Made by a program: the position numbers and the translations under genes. Shown in pieces: positions 27,427 through 35,541 of a stretch of 64,000 nt of DNA; the first letter of the stretch is position 1; every line of letters starts with the position of its first letter. The stretch is taken from assembly GCA_964251665.1 (NCBI GenBank), contig CAXUKO010000001.1:1-64000 (forward strand), written 5' to 3'. The notes under the pieces were generated by a model. It was not told where the DNA came from. It searched no databases and saw only the letters and a program-made list of their open reading frames with translations. Source of the DNA: JBBQLG01 sp964251665 (GTDB taxonomy: Bacteria > Bacteroidota > Bacteroidia > Cytophagales > Spirosomataceae).

Positions 27427-28596
27427 ATGGCATCGGCAACGCTTGAACTGGAAGGATTAAATTTTAATTTGAGCGAAGAGCACCTCGCCGTTCAGGAGGC
27501 TGCCCGTGATTTTGCGCACACCGAATTGCTGCCCGGCATTGTTGAGCGCGACAATGAAGCCCGCTTCCCGGCGGCTCAGATAAAGCGCATGGGCGAACTG
27601 GGTTTTATGGGTATGATGGTCTCGCCTGACTATGGCGGAGGAGGCATGGATACTGTTTCGTACGTGCTGGCTATGGAAGAGATTTCTAAGGTCGATGCTT
27701 CAGCTTCCGTAGTTATGTCGGTTAATAACTCGCTGGTTTGTTATGGACTGGAAGCGTACGGTACCGAAGAGCAGAAGCAGAAATACCTTACCCGTTTGGC
27801 CAGTGGCGAGGTAATTGGCGCGTTTTGTCTGTCGGAGCCGGAGGCTGGTTCGGATGCGACATCGCAGCAGACAACGGCGCTGAACATGGGTGATCATTAT
27901 GTCGTTAACGGTACCAAAAACTGGATTACCAACGGCGGTTCATCGAGCATTTGCCTGGTTATTGCCCAAACGGATGTGGCTAAAAAGCACCGGGGCATTA
28001 ACTGCCTGATTGTTGAGAAAGGTACGCCTGGTTTCACCGTCGGCAAGAAAGAAGATAAAATGGGTATTCGGGCGTCGGACACGCATTCACTCATGTTCAC
28101 TGATGCCATTGTCCCGAAGGAGAACCGCATTGGCGAGGACGGCTTTGGATTCAAATTTGCCATGTCGACGCTCAACGGTGGCCGGATCGGTATTGCTGCG
28201 CAGGCATTGGGTATTGCTGCCGGTGCTTACGAGCTATCACTTAAGTATGCCCAGGAGCGTAAAGCATTCGGGAAAGCCATTTTTGAGCATCAGGCCATTC
28301 AGTTTAAGCTGGCCGAAATGGCCACAAAAATCGAAGCGGCCCGACTGTTAGTGTATAAAGCGGCCCGGTTGAAAGATGAGCATAAGGATTACGTACAGGC
28401 AGCCGCGATGGCAAAACTGTTCGCATCCGACGTGGCGATGTGGGCAACGACCGAAGCGGTTCAGATCCACGGCGGATACGGCTACGTGAAAGAATTTCAC
28501 GTGGAGCGCCTAATGCGTGACGCCAAGATTACCCAGATATATGAAGGGACTTCTGAAATTCAAAAATTAGTAATTGCCCGGGAGCTGATTCGCTGA
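27427..28596 (+). CDS. Acyl-CoA dehydrogenase (short-chain type)
   Basis: A FAD enzyme that makes the alpha-beta double bond in acyl-CoA in the first step of beta-oxidation. From the ATG giving MASATLELEGL the protein has about 389 residues, a normal length. Visible are the N-terminal helical domain (LSEEHLAVQEAARDFA), the flavin/substrate segment CLSEPEAGSD with TNGGSSSICLV, and the C-terminal catalytic region with IYEGTSEIQKLVIARE, whose first Glu is the usual base. The upstream 21 codons of the open frame lack the family start and were left out. A strong terminator follows. Confidence 0.92.
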   Translation: MASATLELEGLNFNLSEEHLAVQEAARDFAHTELLPGIVERDNEARFPAAQIKRMGELGFMGMMVSPDYGGGGMDTVSYVLAMEEISKVDASASVVMSVNNSLVCYGLEAYGTEEQKQKYLTRLASGEVIGAFCLSEPEAGSDATSQQTTALNMGDHYVVNGTKNWITNGGSSSICLVIAQTDVAKKHRGINCLIVEKGTPGFTVGKKEDKMGIRASDTHSLMFTDAIVPKENRIGEDGFGFKFAMSTLNGGRIGIAAQALGIAAGAYELSLKYAQERKAFGKAIFEHQAIQFKLAEMATKIEAARLLVYKAARLKDEHKDYVQAAAMAKLFASDVAMWATTEAVQIHGGYGYVKEFHVERLMRDAKITQIYEGTSEIQKLVIARELIR

Positions 28597-28631
28597 TTCA
28601 GATTTACCGGAACATAATTATTTTAAGTGCC

Positions 28632-28667
28632 GAGTGCGGATTCTGACCGAATTCGCACTCTTTTTTT
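28632..28667 (+). terminator. Rho-independent terminator
   Basis: Twelve-base arms GAGTGCGGATTC (28632-28643) and GAATTCGCACTC (28649-28660) pair with one G-U, followed by seven T. It ends the acyl-CoA dehydrogenase transcript. Confidence 0.88.
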
Positions 28668-28674
28668 ATTAGCA

Positions 28675-28705
28675 TTTGGAAATTTTAATAGTTATATTAG
28701 ATTTG
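28675..28705 (+). promoter_or_regulatory. Promoter of the AraC-family gene
   Basis: TTTG (28675-28678), a 19-base spacer and TAGATTTG (28698-28705) fit the Bacteroidota consensus exactly. The predicted start is near 28712. The -7 element is inside the first of three direct repeats. Confidence 0.7.
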
Positions 28706-28746
28706 TGCAAATTATTGGTTTTGTGCAAATTATTAGATTTGTACAA
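28697..28746 (+). repeat. Three direct repeats on an 18-bp period
   Basis: Three 14-base copies of TTRGWTTTGTRCAA start at 28697, 28715 and 28733. The first contains the -7 promoter element and the others lie just downstream, before the AraC-type gene start at 28786. This layout suits a binding array for a regulator acting on this promoter, perhaps the gene's own product. Confidence 0.6.
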
Positions 28747-28785
28747 AAAAGCAGTACACTATATCAGACATAACGCATTCCGACC

Positions 28786-29712
28786 ATGGAAGACTATAAT
28801 AAGATAATCGAATCGCTCGGCGTCAAGTTTATCAAATCCCGCAACATCCGCATCTTACAGCCATTTACCATCAAAAATTTTTACGATGTTGAAAACTCAC
28901 TGTTGATCTTATACAACGGTGAAGTGGCCTTTGGTGAAGAAAAACAGAAGGTGGAACCCGGCGACATGCTGTTTATCCCTGGTGGTAAGCATGTTACGGT
29001 TACCTATGGCAGCAGTGCCAATCCACGGGGCGTGTCGAACGAAGAGTTTATGACGCACCGGGAGCAGTATTTTGAAACGAATCATGATCCGGCCCGTATC
29101 GGCAGTGTTCCAAACTCGTTTGGGCTTGTCTCGTTTGAGGCTAAGGTGTTTGACTCGGTTAACTTCTTTAACTCACTCGATGTACCGCCGTTTATCATCA
29201 AACATGACCCGCAATTGGCTGGTACAATTGGTCAAATCCTGGCCGAAGACCTCACCGATACAGCGGGAAAGGGACGGATTATCAAGATTAAGACCGAAGA
29301 AATTGTTATCGAGGTTATCCGGTACATCCTGAAGAACCGGCTTTTTGTGGAGCAGCTGGTCACCAACAGCACTTACTTTAAAGACCCCCGCCTGATCGAT
29401 ATCTTTGCCTATATCAAAGAGAACCTCGGTGGTGACCTGTCGAACAAAGTACTGGCTAACGTGGCTAACGTGTCGGAAGATTACGTTGGGCAGTATTTCA
29501 AGATGCTGACAGGCATCAACCCGCAGGACTATATCGAATACCAGCGTATGGAAGCCGCCGTTGGGTTGCTCCGTACGACGAAAAAGAGCATCCGGGCTAT
29601 TGGCGCCGAGGTTGGCTATAAAGACACAGCGTACTTCTGCCGCCGGTTTAAAATGATGTTTGGTATTCCGGCTGGAAAAATGCGCCGTCGGGAGTCGCTG
29701 ATGAACGTATAA
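28786..29712 (+). CDS. AraC-family transcriptional regulator
   Basis: A 308-residue DNA-binding protein. The N-terminal part (about 1-110) has a cupin-like look (ILYNGEVAFGEEKQKVEPGDMLFIPGGKHV), the middle is helical, and the C-terminal 100 residues form the two helix-turn-helix motifs of AraC proteins (LANVANVSEDYVGQYFKMLTGINPQDYIEYQRM and IRAIGAEVGYKDTAYFCRRFKMMFG). The ligand is unknown. The gene is monocistronic between two terminators and has three 18-bp-spaced repeats over its promoter, which suggests autoregulation. Confidence 0.88.
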   Translation: MEDYNKIIESLGVKFIKSRNIRILQPFTIKNFYDVENSLLILYNGEVAFGEEKQKVEPGDMLFIPGGKHVTVTYGSSANPRGVSNEEFMTHREQYFETNHDPARIGSVPNSFGLVSFEAKVFDSVNFFNSLDVPPFIIKHDPQLAGTIGQILAEDLTDTAGKGRIIKIKTEEIVIEVIRYILKNRLFVEQLVTNSTYFKDPRLIDIFAYIKENLGGDLSNKVLANVANVSEDYVGQYFKMLTGINPQDYIEYQRMEAAVGLLRTTKKSIRAIGAEVGYKDTAYFCRRFKMMFGIPAGKMRRRESLMNV

Positions 29713-29745
29713 CCGGGCGCAGTTCCTACCGCTGATTAATCATAT

Positions 29746-29777
29746 AAAAGCTCCTGTTCATCGCAGGAGCTTTTTTT
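29746..29777. terminator. Bidirectional rho-independent terminator
   Basis: Arms AAAAGCTCCTG (29746-29756) and CAGGAGCTTTT (29764-29774) with a seven-base loop, T-run on the plus strand (29771-29777) and A-run upstream, which gives a T-run on the minus strand. It serves the AraC gene and the convergent TonB-domain gene. Confidence 0.88.
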
Positions 29778-30210
29778 ATTCCACGTAGATGGTGACCGGA
29801 ATAACGTGCTGGGAGGCTATCGCCGTATTGCCGATGGTTGCCGGTTTCCAGCGCGGCATCTTTTCGACCACATTGACCACTTTAACCAGATAGGGCGCCA
29901 GCCGCACGTATTCTGCTGCGCTCAACTTAAGCACTTCCACGTTCTGTATAGCTCCTGTTTCGGCCACTGTGAACGAAACCGTGATGGGGGGCGGATAAAC
30001 ACCAGCTCGCTGTAGGGACGCCGGATAGCGTAACCGCCGGGCTAAATACTTGCCCAGTTCTTCGCTGCCACCGGGAAATTCGGCCGGATGGTGAATTTCA
30101 GCGTAGGAACGCTTACTCGTGGAAACGCGTCCAGACTGACTTACTTCCTGACCTTTAACGTTTAAGCTGGCCAGGGTACAGATAACAATTGCAAGGGTAA
30201 ACGTACGCAT
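29776..30210 (-). CDS. TonB C-terminal-domain protein
   Basis: A 144-residue exported protein. A signal peptide (MRTFTLAIVICTLASLNVKG) is followed by a TonB_C-type domain (about 45-140): FPGGSEELGKYLARRLRYPASL, VSFTVAETGAIQNVEVLK and PRWKPATIG. It lacks the membrane anchor and Pro-rich stretch of true TonB, so it is not an energy transducer by itself. Such stand-alone domains are common in Bacteroidota. It lies 3 bp after the GGGP-synthase-like gene and may be transcribed with it. Confidence 0.78.
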   Translation of the reverse strand: MRTFTLAIVICTLASLNVKGQEVSQSGRVSTSKRSYAEIHHPAEFPGGSEELGKYLARRLRYPASLQRAGVYPPPITVSFTVAETGAIQNVEVLKLSAAEYVRLAPYLVKVVNVVEKMPRWKPATIGNTAIASQHVIPVTIYVE

Positions 30211-30213
30211 TGG

Positions 30214-31005
30214 TCAATGAACGTGAAGAATCGGTTGGTTAAAGGACTGAAGCACTGTCGATAGGTCAGCCAGGAAGTCGGGGTTGCGCTCCAGATGATT
30301 GCCCACCACGATAACGTCGGCCCCTGCTTCAAGGGCAGTCTGCGCTTTTTCGGGCGTATCAATGCCTCCTCCTACCAGAATCGGTGTATCGACCGCCTGC
30401 CGAACAGCCGCAATGACATCGGGTGAAACAGGGTGCCGCGCTCCACTGCCCGCATCCAGATAGATGAGCTTAAGACCCAGCATTTCGCCCGCCATTGCCG
30501 TACAGGCGGCTACATTGGGCTTATTATGGGGGAGTGGCGTTGTGCCACTGATGTAGGAAACGGTAGTTTGAGCACCGCTGTCGACCAGCATGTACCCTGT
30601 TGGCAGAATCTCAAGGCCACTCCGTTTCAGAATGGGCGCCGAAATAACGTGCTGACCAATCAAAAATTCAGGATTACGACCGGAGATGAGCGAAAGCAGA
30701 AGAATCCCATCGGCAGACGGCTCAATGTGGAGGCTGTTGCCGGGGAAAAGGATCGTTGGTGTAGTGACGTGCTGCCGGACGGTTTCTACCACCTCCCGGT
30801 GCGTATACTCCGTAACCAGACTGCCGCCAACGAAAAAGAAGTCGACGGTGGCAACGTCAGTATGTTTCAGGAGGGCTAAAAACGAGTTTTGCCCGACCTG
30901 ATCGGGGTCGAGCAAAACGGCAAGTGACTTCCGACCGCTGACACGGCTATTCAGCAGTGTAGTGAGCAGGGTTTGTTGATGCTTTTTCGTGGTATTGGTC
31001 TCCAC
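30214..31005 (-). CDS. Geranylgeranylglyceryl phosphate synthase family protein (GGGPS/PcrB-like)
   Basis: A TIM-barrel prenyltransferase that joins an isoprenoid diphosphate to sn-glycerol-1-phosphate; in archaea this starts ether-lipid synthesis, and bacteroidetal homologues of group II are known. Motifs: LLDPDQV near the start, FFVGGSLV, ILFPGNSLHIEPSADGILLLSLISGRNPEFLIG, IYLDAGSGARHPV and the C-terminal phosphate site ILVGGGIDTPEKAQ...ADVIVVGNHLE. The start is taken at GTG (31005), which gives the usual distance to LLDPD; an ATG at 31083 is possible. Either way it overlaps the end of the upstream gene. No sn-glycerol-1-phosphate dehydrogenase is in the window. Confidence 0.85.
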   Translation of the reverse strand: METNTTKKHQQTLLTTLLNSRVSGRKSLAVLLDPDQVGQNSFLALLKHTDVATVDFFFVGGSLVTEYTHREVVETVRQHVTTPTILFPGNSLHIEPSADGILLLSLISGRNPEFLIGQHVISAPILKRSGLEILPTGYMLVDSGAQTTVSYISGTTPLPHNKPNVAACTAMAGEMLGLKLIYLDAGSGARHPVSPDVIAAVRQAVDTPILVGGGIDTPEKAQTALEAGADVIVVGNHLERNPDFLADLSTVLQSFNQPILHVH

Positions 31006-31459
31006 TCGTTGGGCTGGCAACTGGGTTGATCGCGTTATTTTGCCGAATGCGCTCCAAAAAGCCGGATAGTTGTTGACGGGCAATGTTTGTCAGCACAGAG
31101 GTTAACAAACCGGCCACTAAACCACTGCCAGCACTCTGGGATTTAGCCGGGTTCCGCTTCTGGGAACGTATCGCATCTTTATACGAATCTTCGTCCTCAA
31201 AATCGTAGTCGTCCCCGTCCAGTTCACCGTATTTCTCCGCGTAACGATACTCGTCTGATTTCGGTAAAATGGCATTCGCTACCAAATATACGGCTAAACT
31301 GACACCTGCTACAAATGCAGCGGTCTTCCCAATCTCGTTGGCATCGCCTTTTATCGATTCTACGCTATCGGTGATGGACGATTTAAACCGTTCGGTGGCC
31401 GCCATCAATTGAGCCCGGCGGGCGGTAGTATCAGCAAAAAGTACTTTTGGGTCTTCCAT
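30947..31459 (-). CDS. Small membrane-associated protein of unknown function
   Basis: A 170-residue protein with one clear hydrophobic segment (about 45-65, GKTAAFVAGVSLAVYLVANAI), an acidic stretch (YGELDGDDYDFEDEDSY, about 79-95) and a weaker hydrophobic region (SGLVAGLLTSVLTNIA). It lies between a holin-superfamily-III-like gene and the GGGP-synthase-like gene, all on the minus strand, and its 3' end overlaps the latter by about 59 bases or more. I cannot assign a family; it recalls YtxH-like envelope stress proteins that occur beside holin-X genes. Confidence 0.65.
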   Translation of the reverse strand: MEDPKVLFADTTARRAQLMAATERFKSSITDSVESIKGDANEIGKTAAFVAGVSLAVYLVANAILPKSDEYRYAEKYGELDGDDYDFEDEDSYKDAIRSQKRNPAKSQSAGSGLVAGLLTSVLTNIARQQLSGFLERIRQNNAINPVASPTSGDQYHEKASTNPAHYTAE

Positions 31460-31504
31460 GGTAGTGCTAAAAATTTATGCGTTAATAGTTGGGTAATCAC
31501 CTGA

Positions 31505-31933
31505 TTACCGGGTCAGCTGACGGCCGCTCTCGTCCAGCGTAGTGCGGGTTTGCGACATCAGTTCCTGTACAGCTTCGGACTTCTCTTCCGCCTTTTTCTC
31601 CTGGCTTTTCTTCAGCGCGCTATAGGCCATGGTACGAATCCGGGTTGTGAAAAAGTCTTTTCCCGCGGCCCAGATTAATGTCAGGATCAGGAAGAAGCCT
31701 GCTACGACTAAAAAGCCTAAGTACAGACTGTCGAAAACTTTGTTGAGGTAAGCTGCCAGGAGACTGAACAGGAAAATTACAGTCATCATACCCAGCAGTA
31801 CCATCACCAGGCCGTGAACCGCCGTTACCACGCCTTCTTCTACTTTACCCCGCGTTTCCAGCGTGAATAACTCGATCCGGGCTTCCAGATACCGGAATAT
31901 ATTTTCGCGTATTTCTTCTAAGCGTTCGATCAT
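31505..31933 (-). CDS. Holin-superfamily-III-like (putative holin-X) membrane protein
   Basis: A 142-residue protein with an amphipathic N-terminal helix (MIERLEEIRENIFRYLEARIELFTLETRGK), two membrane helices (about 38-62 and 70-92) and a charged C-terminal tail (SQEKKAEEKSEAV). This matches the family usually annotated as phage holin (Actinobacterial holin-X), which in free-living bacteria is often not phage-related. No phage genes surround it. It heads a minus-strand run with the two following genes; the gap of 45 bp suggests one transcript. Confidence 0.72.
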   Translation of the reverse strand: MIERLEEIRENIFRYLEARIELFTLETRGKVEEGVVTAVHGLVMVLLGMMTVIFLFSLLAAYLNKVFDSLYLGFLVVAGFFLILTLIWAAGKDFFTTRIRTMAYSALKKSQEKKAEEKSEAVQELMSQTRTTLDESGRQLTR

Positions 31934-32169
31934 GACCTTGAGTAGTTATCTTTCACCCTCCGCTATATACAAATTCGCGGCCAGTTTGTTTGGTAAAACC
32001 AGTCTTCGGAACGATTTAAAAGCCGATTGCCGTATCAATCCCTAATTGGCTGATTGCGTAGCGGATAAGAAAGATACACTATAAAAAAAGCGACTCCAGT
32101 CGTTCGACCGAGCTGCTTTTCGCATCTACTTTAGTTGCCGGACAGGCACAAAACTGGGGAATATCTTCC

Positions 32170-34725
32170 CTACTCTTCCTCCGTTGCCGAACGCACCGAC
32201 GCATTAATCTGATGCCCGAAAAACAGGGCGTTCAGGAACAGTTTATTGGTGCCATACCAGAATGCCCGGAAATTCGGATTGTCTGTCATTGCAATCACTT
32301 TCCCGGCCCCGTACGAACTGGTAATAATGGCGGGCGTATCGCGGAGCAATCGCTCGTTCTGATTGTTGATATACCCGCTAATTAAAGGTTTACTGGTATA
32401 AATCAGCGGAGCCGCAAACGGGTCTTTACTGCGTTCCAGAAAAAGGGTATTATCCCGGAAGACAGACAGCATTTCATTTTTGTAGCCGTACAACAGCGGG
32501 TGGGTAAGGTCAGCCTTTGCCTGAAAAATGGCACCACCAATTACTTTGCCACCCGTGTACCGATCTGCTCCGGCATAGGGCCGTGTGCTGGCGGTGTCGG
32601 TCGGTATCCGCTTCAGGCGGGCGGGTGTAATGCCTTTCTCCGAGGCCCACTTTACGGCGTCGGTCATCGCAATGAGAACACCCCCGTTCCGTACCCATTG
32701 CTTTATTTTTTCGTCCGGCAAACTGCCGTAGTCGCCACTGACTAAAATCAGGGTATTGTACTTGTCGAGGTTAATCCGGTTCATGGCCGAGGCTTCAACC
32801 ATGCTCAGTGGTACATTCACGCGGGTATCAAGCAGGTGCCAGACCTCACCGGCGTCCGTGCTGTTTACGCCCGTTCCAACCACCATCAGCGGTTTTGGCA
32901 GACGCATATTTTTAAAATTCTCACTTCCCGCGTCGATTCCTTCAGATGTCAATCCGGAAGCTAAGGCATAAAATTCCACGCCATCGCGGGCAGCCAGGGT
33001 CTGCAGCAAACTCGATAACTGACCCGCATCCTGTCCATTAGCCAGAATCTCGACGGTACCGTAGTCGAAGCGCATGGGCTTGCCGGTTATCGTCGTGGTA
33101 AACGGCATGGCAGCTGTTTTAAGCCGGTAACCCCGGCGGAGCAACTCGTTGGCGGTGCGGGGCGCAAAGTAGCTATCCCAGGCAAACACATAAGCGTATG
33201 AACTGCTGCCCCCGACCTGTCCCTTTGGAAAGTCGTTCGTTTCTACCTTCGCTCCCAACGCCACGGCTGCCTTCGCTTCTACGTACGGAACGTTAAAGGT
33301 GTGTGGCATCGACCAGGCTGAAATGTCGTAGAACAGGCTGTCGGCAAAAGTGGTGCGCTTCTCAAAAATGCCCTTGATCAGCTTATGCTGTAACTGACTC
33401 ATGGGCACCACATACGATGCGCCCGGCGTGAAGGTCCGGCCGTCGAGCGTCTCGTTTTTGCTCAATTTGTAAACGCTGATCTGGTTCTGGCGCAGAATAT
33501 TTACCATTTCCCAAACCCGCACTTTGTCATTACTTTCCCCAAACACATACGCTTTAACCGGGTCGGTAGAGGTTTCCCGGTAAAAATCGCGCTGGAAATT
33601 GAGCAGATCAACGCGCATTTCGCGGGCGGCTTTCAGCGTGGAGAGAGCGGCTGTAAACTGATTGCGGATGGTAAACGGAAAGGTCAGCAGCCCATTAGCC
33701 GTTTCCTGGGCGTGGCCGCGCGAACTGGCCTGCTCGAACAGGATACCTACGCAGCCATTTACGTCGGGATAAGTAGAGCCTTTGCCGTAGTAGAAATCGT
33801 CGTAATTCTCCTGTGTGTAATAATAGGACCCAATTTTATCCAGGCCTGCCGCCTGATACTGCCCGAAACGGGTCGTTAGTTCAACGTTACGTTTGGGCGT
33901 ATTGGGATTCACGCGGTTGGGCTCACCGGGTTGAAAAAAGAAGGTGGAATTTGACCCCATTTCGTGGTGGTCGGTGAGCAGATTGGGCTTCCATTCATGG
34001 TATTTCACCATACGCCCTTTGCTTTCCGGATGCTGCATATAAAGCCAGTCGCGGTTAAGGTCGAACCAGTAGTGATTGGTGCGTCCGCCGGGCCAGGCTT
34101 CGCTGAATTCGCGGCTACTGGCATCGGTCACTAAATTCTGGCTTTTGTGCGTATTAACCCAACTGGCAAAACGGTTGCCCCCGTCAGGATTGATGCACGG
34201 ATCGAGCAGAATGATTGCTTCGTTCAACAGGGAGTCAATGGCTGGCCCCTGCGCAGCGGTCAGGTAGTAGGCCGATAACAGCGACGCATTGGTACCGCTG
34301 GCTTCGTTACCGTGTACCGAATAGCCCGTCCAGGCCACTACCGGCATGGTTTGTACGTTAAGGCTTGCCGATTTAGCCGGATCACTCAGAGCAACATGAT
34401 CGGCTTTCAGTTTATCAATGTTCGCTTGGTTGGCGGGCGAGGTGATGGTCAGCAACAGCAGCGGCCGGTTCTCATAGGTGCGGGCATATTCGGTGAGGGT
34501 AACGCGGTCGGAGAGTTCATCCAGTTTACGCATGTAACTCACTAATTGATCGTTGGAAACGTGCCACTCCCCTACCTGATAGCCCAGAAACTGCCGGGGC
34601 GTTGGAATTTTAGCGTCGTAGGTAACGGTCTGGGGCAGGTAGTACGAATCGGCAACCTGAGCCGTAATGTTAAAAGAGACAAACAGCAGTAATCCGCAGA
34701 GTGACAGCAGGTAACGGTAGTGCAT
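32170..34725 (-). CDS. Secreted M14-family zinc carboxypeptidase-like protein
   Basis: An 851-residue exported peptidase. A signal peptide (MHYRYLLSLCGLLLFVSFNITAQ) leads to an M14 domain (about 40-370). The zinc ligands expected of the family appear as HGNEASG near 138 and the His of DHHEMGSNS near 252; a Glu in GILFEQASSRGH near 330 may be the general base. The rest (about 380-851) is a beta-rich and class-I glutamine-amidotransferase-like region (VLIAMTDAVKWASEKG, ITSSYGAGKVIAMTDNPNFRAFWYG). No T9SS sorting signal is seen. Substrate unknown, probably peptides in the periplasm. Confidence 0.83.
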   Translation of the reverse strand: MHYRYLLSLCGLLLFVSFNITAQVADSYYLPQTVTYDAKIPTPRQFLGYQVGEWHVSNDQLVSYMRKLDELSDRVTLTEYARTYENRPLLLLTITSPANQANIDKLKADHVALSDPAKSASLNVQTMPVVAWTGYSVHGNEASGTNASLLSAYYLTAAQGPAIDSLLNEAIILLDPCINPDGGNRFASWVNTHKSQNLVTDASSREFSEAWPGGRTNHYWFDLNRDWLYMQHPESKGRMVKYHEWKPNLLTDHHEMGSNSTFFFQPGEPNRVNPNTPKRNVELTTRFGQYQAAGLDKIGSYYYTQENYDDFYYGKGSTYPDVNGCVGILFEQASSRGHAQETANGLLTFPFTIRNQFTAALSTLKAAREMRVDLLNFQRDFYRETSTDPVKAYVFGESNDKVRVWEMVNILRQNQISVYKLSKNETLDGRTFTPGASYVVPMSQLQHKLIKGIFEKRTTFADSLFYDISAWSMPHTFNVPYVEAKAAVALGAKVETNDFPKGQVGGSSSYAYVFAWDSYFAPRTANELLRRGYRLKTAAMPFTTTITGKPMRFDYGTVEILANGQDAGQLSSLLQTLAARDGVEFYALASGLTSEGIDAGSENFKNMRLPKPLMVVGTGVNSTDAGEVWHLLDTRVNVPLSMVEASAMNRINLDKYNTLILVSGDYGSLPDEKIKQWVRNGGVLIAMTDAVKWASEKGITPARLKRIPTDTASTRPYAGADRYTGGKVIGGAIFQAKADLTHPLLYGYKNEMLSVFRDNTLFLERSKDPFAAPLIYTSKPLISGYINNQNERLLRDTPAIITSSYGAGKVIAMTDNPNFRAFWYGTNKLFLNALFFGHQINASVRSATEEE

Positions 34726-34753
34726 AGATTGAGATGGGATTGGTTGGGGGTAT

Positions 34754-34801
34754 AAAACACAAACAGGTTTGCCAACTCAATGACAAACCTGTTTGTGTTT
34801 T
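34754..34801 (-). terminator. Perfect 18-bp-armed hairpin
   Basis: Arms 34754-34771 and 34784-34801 are exact reverse complements with a 12-base loop. On the minus strand it follows the DksA-like gene, so it ends that transcript before the M14 peptidase gene. The arm ends in A/T runs of four. Confidence 0.78.
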
Positions 34802-34825
34802 CTCTGGCACGAAATTAGTGCGGTT

Positions 34826-35212
34826 TTAATTGGTTTTCCGCAGTTTGGCTTCAATCGTCTGTTGCGTATGAGGCACCGCACGCAGCCGCTCTTTCGGAAT
34901 GAGTTTACCGGTATCCACGCAAATACCGTAGGTGCCATTCTTGATGCGGACCGATGCGGCTTCTAATTGCTGGATGAATTTTTGCAGACGACCGGCTAAC
35001 TGACTCATGCTTTCACGCTCACTGCTGTCGGCTCCGTCTTCCAGTAGTTTGGCCGTTCCGGCGGTATTATCAGTGCCACTGTCATTGCGCTTGCTGAGTG
35101 TTTCCCGGATATAATTTAATTCGCCACGGGTCGCATTCAATTTTTGATTAATAATTACGGCAAACTCCTGGAGTTCTTCTTCGGAGTATCGTTTCTTCTC
35201 TGCCTGAACCAT
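34826..35212 (-). CDS. DksA/TraR-like transcription factor without zinc cysteines
   Basis: A 128-residue protein with an N-terminal helical hairpin (EEELQEFAVIINQKLNATRGELNYIRETL; QLAGRLQKFIQQLEAASVRIKNGTYG) and the C-terminal GICVDTGKLIPKERLRAVPHT that is typical of DksA/TraR proteins. Only one Cys of the four-Cys zinc site remains, as in many Bacteroidota members; zinc binding is therefore doubtful. Such proteins bind RNA polymerase in the secondary channel and act in stress responses. The gene is transcribed alone on the minus strand. Confidence 0.8.
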   Translation of the reverse strand: MVQAEKKRYSEEELQEFAVIINQKLNATRGELNYIRETLSKRNDSGTDNTAGTAKLLEDGADSSERESMSQLAGRLQKFIQQLEAASVRIKNGTYGICVDTGKLIPKERLRAVPHTQQTIEAKLRKTN

Positions 35213-35541
35213 AGGGAGTAGAATTGGTTAGTAAAATAGTGTAGAATGCTTACGGTAAGAACAAAAGTAAACACGTTTGGGCGGTTTATCAACGACGTAC
35301 CCCTGTTTCCGGCCTAATCGCAAAAATTTAGCTAATTGCTTACTATTCAAATAGCCAATGAATATTTGGTTCTCCGTCGCATTGGCAAACAACCTCCTGA
35401 AAGAAAACAAACGGACAAAGTATTATAAGGTAATTAAAAATTAGACGATTCTTAGAAAAAATAGTTCTTTCGCTTTGTCGTTCTGTTTTTACTAAGTTTG
35501 TAAATACTTCATCCAAACGCTTTTAAACGAATTTTATCCCC
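35213..35541. other. Divergent intergenic region between DksA-like gene and gdhA
   Basis: Over 300 bases without a convincing gene. Towards gdhA it holds an exact -7 promoter element. On the other side a 60-codon TTG-started frame (35228-35410, minus) exists but I do not consider it a gene. Nothing else was seen: no hairpin, repeat or known riboswitch. Confidence 0.6.
35493..35500 (+). promoter_or_regulatory. -7 element of the gdhA promoter
   Basis: TAAGTTTG is an exact TAnnTTTG match 41 bases before the gdhA start. A T-rich -33 region (TTTC at 35468-35471, 21-base spacer) is only approximate. Confidence 0.5.

Noticed and set aside
28490..28506. TTTCACGTGGAGC, a second parS-like string
   Set aside because: Inside acyl-CoA dehydrogenase coding FHVER and with several mismatches; chance match.
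31505..31933. Prophage suggested by two holin-family genes (31505 and 63277)
   Set aside because: No capsid, tail, integrase or lysin genes near either; such holin-like families are common chromosomal genes.
35228..35410. 60-codon TTG-started frame on the minus strand before the DksA-like gene
   Set aside because: No ATG start, placed in a promoter region, no recognised domain. Its composition is protein-like, so doubt remains.
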